A DNA stretch of 5,026 nucleotides from Anaerolineae bacterium (lineage in GTDB: Bacteria > Chloroflexota > Anaerolineae > E26-bin7): the NCBI GenBank assembly GCA_029933115.1, contig JAOZOT010000143.1, forward strand, positions 1 to 5,026. Reading direction: 5' to 3'. Below the pieces are notes generated by a model. It did not search any database and was not told the DNA's origin. It was given only the letters and a program-made list of their open reading frames with translations. Of the stretch, positions 1 through 4,896 are shown piece by piece (within the stretch, counting starts at the first letter, position 1; each line of letters opens with the position of its first letter). The position numbers and the translations under genes are program-made.

Positions 1-5
1 CAAGC

Positions 6-28
6 CCTCTAGAGGCGATTTCAATCGC
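6..28. repeat. Adjacent palindromes, probable REP-like repeat
   Basis: Two inverted repeats abut here. CCTCTAGAGG (6-15) is a perfect 10-base palindrome. GCGATTTCAATCGC (15-28) has 6-bp arms around a TC spacer, or a 5-bp stem with a TTCA loop. The second shares the core ATTT(G)CAAT with the palindrome at 3539-3557, which suggests a common style of dispersed palindromic repeat. The window begins here, so the full unit cannot be seen. It could instead be part of a structured RNA or a mobile-element end. The palindromes are certain; the repeat-family call is inference. Confidence 0.5.
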
Positions 29-53
29 TAACAGAAGTAGCCTGAGCAGTTAC

Positions 54-165
54 GCCCAAAAAACTTTGGCGGGGATACCGCCTCAGCCTGGGGGAGGGTG
101 AACCCCTGCGAATTATGAAAGGCTCTCCTGAACAAATACTTGGCCTGGGGCCCAAAACCCCAGGC
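54..165. other. Gene-free stretch with several short hairpins
   Basis: No convincing coding frame covers this stretch on either strand. It contains several inverted repeats: GCC-AAA pairing with TTTGGC (54-60/65-70, one bulge), GGCGG/CCGCC (68-72/78-82), GGGG/CCCC (91-94/103-106), and a strong one, GCCTGGGG/CCCCAGGC (143-150/158-165, 7-base loop) ending 8 bases before the tRNA. The first two overlap and would be alternatives. The last hairpin is followed by AGAGCTTTG, a poor U-tract, so it is at best a weak terminator. The promoter of the tRNA must lie in or upstream of this stretch, but I see no clear -35/-10 pair. Confidence 0.35.
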
Positions 166-173
166 AGAGCTTT

Positions 174-261
174 GGGGCGGTGGCGAAATGGCAGACGCTG
201 CGGACTTAAAATCCGCTGGACAGTAACGTCCGTGCGGGTTCGACTCCCGCCCGCCCTACCA
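174..261 (+). tRNA. tRNA-Leu (anticodon UAA)
   Basis: A complete class II tRNA. The acceptor stem is GGGGCGG (174-180) with CCGCCCT (251-257, one G-U pair), discriminator A258 and an encoded CCA at 259-261. The anticodon stem GCGGA/TCCGC (200-204/212-216) closes the loop CTTAAAA, giving anticodon TAA at 207-209. A long variable arm with a GGAC/GTCC stem (218-221/228-231) is as expected for leucine. The T arm is GCGGG-TTCGACT-CCCGC (234-250). It reads UUA (and by wobble UUG) codons. No insertion or attachment-site duplication is visible at its 3' end within the window. Confidence 0.97.
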
Positions 262-297
262 GACCTGACGGGTTTGGCAAAAACCGCCGGGTCTTTT
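261..297 (+). terminator. Intrinsic terminator of the tRNA-Leu gene
   Basis: Directly after the CCA, AGACCTGACGG (261-271) pairs with CCGCCGGGTCT (284-294), with one G-T wobble and one A-C mismatch. The loop is 272-283 and the stem is followed by TTTT then ACTTTT. This has the form of a Rho-independent terminator on the plus strand. Its 3' edge overlaps the stop codon of mltG (296-298), which converges from the other strand. On the minus strand the hairpin is not followed by a T run, so it is unlikely to terminate the mltG transcript efficiently. Confidence 0.65.
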
Positions 298-1441
298 ACT
301 TTTGATAAAGCTCCTGATTTTGTAGATGCTCCTCATAAGTGGTGGCAAAGGCGTGCGAGCCGTCACCCTTGGCCAAAAAGAACAGGTATTCGGTATCTGC
401 CGGCTCCAGGACGGCCCGGATGGCTGAGAGCCCTGGGCTGCATATAGGGCCAGGCGGCAGACCCGGGTACAAATAGGTGTTGTAGGGTGAATCCACCGCT
501 TCCCATTCCTCAACGCTCACAGGGGCCCACCATTGGCCCGTCGTGGCGTCGTAACCTTTGGCATACTGCACTGTGGGATCAGCCCGCAGGTACATGTCCT
601 GCTCCAACCTGTTCAGAAACACGTCGGCAATGATGGGCTGTTCCTCGGCCAGCACCGCTTCCCGCTCCACGATGGAAGCCAGGGTTATCACCTCGTAGAT
701 GGTCATCCCTCGCTCTGCTGCCAATTGTCGCATCTCGGGCGTGAAGCGCTCGTCCAGGGTAGAGAGCATCCGCTCGATGAGGTCTCTGGCCTCAGCCTGA
801 GCCGGGACGCGATAGGTCTCTGGGAACAAAAAACCCTCCAAAGAGCTCTCTGCGGGACGGTCCTGCAACAAGCTGTAATCGAATTTACCTCCGCGTACCA
901 AGGCCATGAACTCGTCACCGTCAATGATATTCTCTTTGTCCAACATCTGGGCTATCTGCTCGGCCCGCCAGCCTTCAGGGATGGTCACTGCCACCTCTTC
1001 TATGCGGGCGTGTTGCAAAGTCTCAGCGATTTCGGCCATGGTCATGTTGGGCCGCAGCTCGTACTCGCCAGCCTCCAGCTTGGCATCAATCTGATGGTAG
1101 CGGATGAACATACGGAACAACTCGCCATCGGTGACCAGCCCCAGTTCCTCCAGGCGGGCGGCGATGGTGGCTGCACTTTCACCCGGTTCGATGACAAAGG
1201 TCACCGGGGTGTCGTCGTAGCTGGCCGGCTGCTCCAGATCATTCTGACGATACTGGAGGTACAGTCCTATGAAAATGTCCTTCATTGAAGGGGACTCTTC
1301 TTCCTCGATTGGACGGCTGACCCCGGTGCTGTCGCTGCTGAAACCCCGGCTGAGGACGAACCAACCGCTTCCTATGATAATGACCCCGACAGCCACCAGA
1401 GCGCTCAGAAACACCAGGAATCGCAAGATGTTTTTTACCAA
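296..1441 (-). CDS. mltG: Endolytic murein transglycosylase MltG (YceG family)
   Basis: An inner-membrane lytic transglycosylase that cleaves nascent peptidoglycan strands and is thought to set glycan chain length. Residue numbers follow the TTG start at 1441 (381 residues; the E. coli protein has 340). An N-terminal membrane helix spans about residues 5-31, followed by an acidic Ser/Pro-rich linker. A LysM-like subdomain lies at about 79-141, with a segment beginning VTFVIEPGESAATIA. The catalytic YceG domain fills the rest, with LASIVEREA carrying the predicted catalytic Glu (E259), then ADPTVQYA, SPYNTYLYPGLPPGPICSPG and the terminal HAFATTYEEH. The frame is open up to a TTG at 1483, but TTG1441 directly precedes the membrane helix and has GGGGAGGG 4 bases upstream, so I prefer it. 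It is last in the operon, 43 bases after ruvX, and converges on tRNA-Leu. Confidence 0.95.
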   Translation of the reverse strand: MVKNILRFLVFLSALVAVGVIIIGSGWFVLSRGFSSDSTGVSRPIEEEESPSMKDIFIGLYLQYRQNDLEQPASYDDTPVTFVIEPGESAATIAARLEELGLVTDGELFRMFIRYHQIDAKLEAGEYELRPNMTMAEIAETLQHARIEEVAVTIPEGWRAEQIAQMLDKENIIDGDEFMALVRGGKFDYSLLQDRPAESSLEGFLFPETYRVPAQAEARDLIERMLSTLDERFTPEMRQLAAERGMTIYEVITLASIVEREAVLAEEQPIIADVFLNRLEQDMYLRADPTVQYAKGYDATTGQWWAPVSVEEWEAVDSPYNTYLYPGLPPGPICSPGLSAIRAVLEPADTEYLFFLAKGDGSHAFATTYEEHLQNQELYQK

Positions 1442-1445
1442 GTTA

Positions 1446-1453
1446 CCCTCCCC
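1446..1453 (-). promoter_or_regulatory. Ribosome binding site deciding the mltG start
   Basis: GGGGAGGG on the minus strand, with the GGAGG core 5 bases before the TTG at 1441. No comparable motif precedes the longer TTG at 1483, which would add 14 residues ahead of the membrane helix. This supports a non-ATG start at 1441. Confidence 0.7.
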
Positions 1454-1484
1454 ACGTTTTGCTATCTGTAGGCAAGTTATCAAC

Positions 1485-1916
1485 TCACCCTACTTGCCTG
1501 TTCGCATCCAGATAATCCTGCAAAATCACGGCCGCTGCTACGGCGTCAATTCTCTCCCGCCTCTCTCGGCTTTTGCGACCAGCTTCAATCATCAGCCTCT
1601 CGGCCGTCACCGTAGAAAGGCGTTCGTCCCAGAGGACCACCGGCACGTCCAGCAGCGAATCCCCAAGCTTTTTCTCCAGAAGCGCCACGTAGCGTTCCAC
1701 AACCTCGGCCTGCTGTCCGGCCGTCCCATCCAGGCTACGCGGGTAGCCGACGATGATTTTCCCGACTCTATGTTGTCGCACCAACTGAACTACGGTGGCC
1801 AGGTCCCGTTGCCCTTTTCTCTCTATCACCTGCAAGCTGCTGGCCAGGACCTGTCCTGGGTCGCTGAGGGCCACGCCGATGCGTTTGTGGCCGACATCCA
1901 GAGCCATCACGCGCAT
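1485..1916 (-). CDS. ruvX: RuvX / YqgF family: putative pre-16S rRNA nuclease
   Basis: A small cytoplasmic RNase H-fold nuclease (143 residues, usual length for the family), implicated in maturing the 5' end of 16S rRNA; older names link it to Holliday junction resolution. Motifs in order: MALDVGHKRIGVALSD at 4-19 with metal-binding D7, IIVGYPRSLDGTAGQQA at 54-70, WDERLST at 96-102 with E98, and RIDAVAAAVILQDYL at 122-136 with D124. D7, E98 and D124 fit the expected acidic triad, so the enzyme looks intact. The ATG at 1916 is chosen over a frame opening at 1967 because AAGGAGGT lies 7-8 bases upstream and homologues start just before the ALDVG strand. It begins 4 bases after the stop of the membrane protein gene, which implies translational coupling. 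It precedes mltG, a gene order also seen in other phyla. Confidence 0.95.
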   Translation of the reverse strand: MRVMALDVGHKRIGVALSDPGQVLASSLQVIERKGQRDLATVVQLVRQHRVGKIIVGYPRSLDGTAGQQAEVVERYVALLEKKLGDSLLDVPVVLWDERLSTVTAERLMIEAGRKSRERRERIDAVAAAVILQDYLDANRQVG

Positions 1917-1920
1917 CAAC

Positions 1921-3441
1921 TCAACCTCCTTCGGTGCCTTCTTCCCCCAACTCAATCGAGACGTCAATGTTGAAGGGAAGCAAGGGCACCCGCCCCCACC
2001 AGTCGGGGGAGACTGTGATGACCGGTCTCTCTTTGAGGGGGAAACGCCGGCTCAACAGGTCCTCCGCTTCCTCGATAGGTCGGCCGCGAATGTCGTTGAT
2101 GACCGTGCCGAGGTCAATCACAGGCACGATGAGGCCAGAAGCTTTCATAGTGAAGGTTACTTTCCGGTCTTCCACGGCCACGACCTGGCCGGCTTCAAAA
2201 CGCAACCCTTCGGCTGTCAGTTGGTAACCCTCTCTCACCCTGGCTTCCAGAAGGCGATAGACCAAGGCGTTGGCATCTTGGCCGCCAATGGCTGTCCCGC
2301 TGGCGCTGACCACCATCTTCATTCCCAGGACGTCAGCTTCGTCGCCCACGAACTTGTCATAGGTCTCAGAGACCACCTCCACCACCAGCGATTCAGGGGG
2401 CACAAACTCTTGTTCCTTCAACTCTTCCAGGATCCTGTTGTAGGCTTCTTGCTGCAACTTTTGCAGGAGAGAAGCCTTCAGACGGTCCTTGTCGGCCTGG
2501 GTCACTACCCCCACCTGCTTCATGTTGCCGCCGCCGGTGGGCTTGTCGTTTACGACTCTGACTTGCAGGGCCAAAGGGCCTTCGACGGTGTTGATCATGA
2601 AAGCGTCCACGTTGCCGCTGGGGCCAGGTTCGACGGCCACTATCCCCGTCTCGGCGGTTCCTCCTATGGTCGCCGGCAAAGTGGCCGTCTCTATGGTGGT
2701 GAACCTGATGTTAGTCCCGGCCGAGGTGCCGACCACGGTACCCAGGGGAATTTCAACCGGCTCGTTTATCTTGTTGATAAAGATAACCGTACCGGTGGCC
2801 CGTGCATCAGCGGCGTCGCGCTTGGTCATGGTGGGAATGTGATCTGTGGCCTCGACTTCCACCTCCACCACACGAGCTGGAATCTCACCGGTCTGGTAAT
2901 TGATGCTCTCCAGTTCTGGGTTAGCCTGCACCACCAAGGTCTCGCTGACTGCTTCGCTAACGGGTTTCAGAGTCACTGTGGCAGTGGGCACCAACAGCAG
3001 GACGGCCGCTGCCAGGAAGAGAAACAGTATGCTGAAAAAGGCCACGGCCAATATCTGCTGGCCACGCCCAGGCGCCTCTGACCAGGCTGGCAGCATCGGT
3101 TCACGGGGGCGTGGTCCTTTGTATTCCCTCGGTCGGGGAAGGGCTTTCTCCACCACTCCACGCCCATACCATTTGGCCCGCTGGGCTCTCCCCAGCGAGG
3201 AGAAAACCGGCAGGCCAACCTCGTGGGCCAACTCCCGCGTGGTGGGGTCTCTGGTCACCAGGGCGGCTTCCATGGCCAGATTGTGGACGTAACGCTGTAG
3301 CAACTTGAGATTGACCAGATTGTTCAAAGTCCGACATCTGGGCGGTATGACGAGGAGAACCCGTCTGGCTTGTGCCCATTCCAGGCGGTCACGAATGGCC
3401 GCGATGTCGTCGTCAACCTCCAGGTAAATGATCTGCTCCAC
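1921..3441 (-). CDS. Single-pass membrane protein, baseplate-J-like outer region
   Basis: A 506-residue protein in three parts. Residues 1-95 form a soluble alpha/beta domain: RVLLVIPPRCRTLNNLVNLK at 27-46, then ALVTRDPTTRELAHEVGLPV at 60-79. I recall this pattern from uncharacterised membrane proteins of Chloroflexota and candidate-phyla bacteria. A basic, proline-rich linker (about 96-128) leads to one membrane helix at about 130-152, so the N-terminus is probably cytoplasmic. The outer part opens with VPTATVTLKP. About 215-330 resembles the family usually annotated as baseplate J/gp47, with GTVIFINK, EIPLGTVVGT, a GPSGNVDAF turn and GGG followed by a D-K-D-R-L helix. About 320-365 is charged and helical; the rest is beta-rich. 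It starts at GTG 3441, with GGAGGG 11 bases upstream inside the end of the preceding gene. No phage genes are nearby, so an envelope role is more likely than a virion role. The function is unknown. Confidence 0.85.
   Translation of the reverse strand: MEQIIYLEVDDDIAAIRDRLEWAQARRVLLVIPPRCRTLNNLVNLKLLQRYVHNLAMEAALVTRDPTTRELAHEVGLPVFSSLGRAQRAKWYGRGVVEKALPRPREYKGPRPREPMLPAWSEAPGRGQQILAVAFFSILFLFLAAAVLLLVPTATVTLKPVSEAVSETLVVQANPELESINYQTGEIPARVVEVEVEATDHIPTMTKRDAADARATGTVIFINKINEPVEIPLGTVVGTSAGTNIRFTTIETATLPATIGGTAETGIVAVEPGPSGNVDAFMINTVEGPLALQVRVVNDKPTGGGNMKQVGVVTQADKDRLKASLLQKLQQEAYNRILEELKEQEFVPPESLVVEVVSETYDKFVGDEADVLGMKMVVSASGTAIGGQDANALVYRLLEARVREGYQLTAEGLRFEAGQVVAVEDRKVTFTMKASGLIVPVIDLGTVINDIRGRPIEEAEDLLSRRFPLKERPVITVSPDWWGRVPLLPFNIDVSIELGEEGTEGG
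1924..1931 (-). promoter_or_regulatory. Ribosome binding site of ruvX
   Basis: AAGGAGGT on the minus strand, a near-perfect Shine-Dalgarno, 7 bases before ATG 1916. It lies inside the last codons of the upstream gene and fixes the ruvX start at 1916. Confidence 0.8.
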
Positions 3442-3446
3442 TAGGC

Positions 3447-4865
3447 TTATATCCCTCCAAGAAAGGCGTCAAATTCTTTCCTCATGATTTTGGCCAACAA
3501 TTGGTCGGGCAAACTCGGGAAATCCCCATTTTGCTCGCGGCGGATTTGCAATCCGCCACCCGGTTGCCGGACTGCCAATCCGGCCGGAGCAATCTGTGCT
3601 CTGCTGATGGCTCCGCTTTGCGCCTCGGCGACGCAAGCCCAGCGAGCCAGGCCCATAACAGTCAGCCCCCCGCGTCCCAGAGATAGTCCTGTCCTGTCGA
3701 GCAGGCCCGGTATCCTTTCAGGGTTCAGCACTTCGACTTCGGGGCAACGGGCGAAGGGCAGTTCTCTCATCCAGGGGAAAGCCTTCGCTGCTTCCACCAG
3801 CTCTGGCAACTCGCTTCCTCCACCCCAGAGGTGAATGTGGTGGGGAAGGTCCCTCCCACCGGCCAAGGCCATCAACTGTCGCTCCACCTCTGCCAACCAG
3901 GTCGCGACCGCTCCGCTCAACATCTCGCTCACAGAAGATGGGAGCGTTTCGCCAGTTTGATGACGGCCATGGGACAGCTTCAGAGCTTCCGCCTCGTGCA
4001 GAGGGAGGTAAAGTCCCTCGGCCAGGTGTTGGCTGATCGCTCGTCCCCCCAAAGGCACGGTCCGCGAAGCCAGCAAGCCCCCATTGCCGGTCCAGAAAAT
4101 CCCTGTCTCTCTTCCGCCGACATCGAGGCCGAGGACTTCGCGCCCTTTCAGGAAGAAGGCCACCACTCGTGTCTCGGGGATCAAAAGGGGCGGTTCCAAT
4201 TCCAGACCCTCAGCGACGCGGCGCAAGCCGTCCAGACTTTCGCGAAGGGCTATGGCGTTGAAGATGGTGATGGCCAGGTTCTCGCCCCGAAAGCCCAGCG
4301 GGTCGGTCACCCGATGGCCGTCAATAGCAATCTCGACGATGGAACTGTCAACCAGGGCCAATTCACCGCTGGCGAACTCTTGCGACAGTTGTTGGAGAGC
4401 CAGGCGCTGCACCCGTTGCAAGAGTTGAGTCAACTCTCGTTGGCTGACAGGGCGCCTCGGAGAGGAGCGTTTCTGCCTCACTGTGTAGGCCGCGCCACGG
4501 ACCAAGGGGCTGGGGACGCCTATCACTGCCCGATCGGGCACCACCTTACGCCCGTACACTTCCTCTGTCATGTCTTCCGCCTGACGGAGGGCTTGGTCAC
4601 AAGTGGCTGTTACAGCCTCAAGGTCGCTGACAGCTCCATTGCTGAGATAGCTCCTTTTGTGTCGGGCCACGCCCTGGCCGATGATGACCGCCCGGTCCTC
4701 CCTCACTTCCACTACCAGGGCCTTGACGTACTCGGTCCCCAAGTCAATGACGCTGCGAAAGGACGACTTGCCGGAGCTTGCCCTGAGCCCTGCTCCGAGC
4801 GGGGGGTGGGCCGAAAGCTCGAGGGGGTAGTCGAATGGCTTGATGTGACGGCAAATGGTCTCCAT
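3447..4865 (-). CDS. FtsA/PilM-like actin-fold ATPase
   Basis: A 472-residue actin/Hsp70-fold protein of the FtsA/PilM superfamily, which anchors cytoskeletal or pilus machinery at the cytoplasmic membrane. Phosphate-1 motif SVIDLGTEYVKALVVE is at 38-53 (D41, G43). The inserted SHS2/1C-like domain spans about 127-205 and includes IDGHRVTDPLGFRG, which closely follows the FtsA pattern of a yDG segment then a dP-Gl-G segment. Phosphate-2 motif LGLDVGGRETG is at 245-255 (D248). The adenosine motif HLWGGGSELPELVEAA is at 345-360. The C-terminus (456-472) can form an amphipathic helix. Residues 428-443 are encoded by a palindromic repeat, and residues 1-36 are an unconserved extension. ATG 4865 is the only usable start: an in-frame TAG lies 8 codons upstream and no ATG, GTG or TTG occurs before D41. 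No Shine-Dalgarno is visible. First of four tightly spaced genes; FtsA itself or a PilM-type protein are both possible. Confidence 0.85.
   Translation of the reverse strand: METICRHIKPFDYPLELSAHPPLGAGLRASSGKSSFRSVIDLGTEYVKALVVEVREDRAVIIGQGVARHKRSYLSNGAVSDLEAVTATCDQALRQAEDMTEEVYGRKVVPDRAVIGVPSPLVRGAAYTVRQKRSSPRRPVSQRELTQLLQRVQRLALQQLSQEFASGELALVDSSIVEIAIDGHRVTDPLGFRGENLAITIFNAIALRESLDGLRRVAEGLELEPPLLIPETRVVAFFLKGREVLGLDVGGRETGIFWTGNGGLLASRTVPLGGRAISQHLAEGLYLPLHEAEALKLSHGRHQTGETLPSSVSEMLSGAVATWLAEVERQLMALAGGRDLPHHIHLWGGGSELPELVEAAKAFPWMRELPFARCPEVEVLNPERIPGLLDRTGLSLGRGGLTVMGLARWACVAEAQSGAISRAQIAPAGLAVRQPGGGLQIRREQNGDFPSLPDQLLAKIMRKEFDAFLGGI
3453..3458 (-). promoter_or_regulatory. Ribosome binding site of the membrane protein gene
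   Basis: GGAGGG on the minus strand, 11 bases before GTG 3441. It lies within the Gly-Gly-Ile codons that end the FtsA-like gene, so the two genes are probably translationally coupled. The spacing is slightly long, which suggests modest initiation from the GTG. Confidence 0.55.
3539..3584. repeat. Tandem 19-bp palindromes inside the ATPase gene
   Basis: GGCGGATTTGCAATCCGCC (3539-3557) has perfect 8-bp arms around TGC. GCCGGACTGCCAATCCGGC (3566-3584) has perfect 6-bp outer arms. The two are separated by 8 bases and match at 14 of 19 positions. The differences at positions 2 and 18 are compensatory (G-C to C-G), so pairing is kept. Both are read in the same frame, giving GGLQIRR (437-443) and AGLAVR (428-433). 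This is the structure of a two-palindrome REP-type unit that has entered a gene without breaking it. It lies between the ATPase core and the C-terminal helix, where family sequences are variable. The palindromes are certain; the mobile-repeat interpretation is inference. Confidence 0.75.
4773..4796. repeat. Inverted repeat in the variable 5' end of the ATPase gene
   Basis: GGAGC (4773-4777) and GCTCC (4792-4796) flank a 14-base loop containing CCCTGAGCCC. A direct repeat CTTGCC (4767-4772 and 4777-4782) overlaps it. The segment encodes residues 24-31 of the unconserved N-terminal extension. Its composition recalls short CTTGCCCTGAGC-type dispersed repeats of environmental bacteria, but the match is from memory and the stem is short. 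Confidence 0.3.
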
Positions 4866-4896
4866 AGAACATCTTGGTGTCGAGGACTATTTTCAT
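4861..4896 (-). pseudogene. 5' remnant of a PIN-domain toxin gene
   Basis: The ATG at 4896 overlaps the TGA of the preceding small gene as ATGA. It opens a frame that begins MKIVLDTKMFYG. PIN-domain RNase toxins of the VapC / COG1569 type characteristically begin like MKIVLDTNVFVSG: a first beta strand ending in the first catalytic Asp (here D6) followed by a Thr. After about 12 codons the resemblance stops. The frame continues without PIN features to a stop at 4744-4746, 50 codons in all, whereas intact toxins have roughly 130-150 residues. The remaining acidic residues of the active site are therefore missing and the fragment cannot be a working nuclease. The usual Asn after Asp-Thr is Lys here. 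The start codon of the FtsA-like gene lies inside this fragment. Confidence 0.6.

Noticed and set aside
240..265. tRNA-Leu 3' end as an integration attachment site
   Set aside because: No direct repeat of the tRNA 3' end and no integrase gene is seen in the window.
115..447. Plus-strand frame of 110 codons running through the tRNA
   Set aside because: It reads straight through a perfect tRNA-Leu, the terminator and the end of mltG, so it cannot be a real gene.
533..1288. Plus-strand open frame opposite mltG
   Set aside because: It is a shadow of mltG, whose catalytic and LysM-like motifs occupy the other strand.
1795..3081. Long open frame on the plus strand (428 codons) opposite the membrane protein gene
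   Set aside because: It is antisense to a well-supported gene and lies across the ruvX boundary. Its translation has low-complexity, His/Gly-rich composition and no recognisable domain, and it has no ribosome site.
1921..3441. Baseplate-J-like protein as evidence for a prophage or contractile injection system
   Set aside because: No tail, sheath, spike or other phage genes are present. The protein has a membrane helix and a cytoplasmic domain, and it sits in a housekeeping operon.
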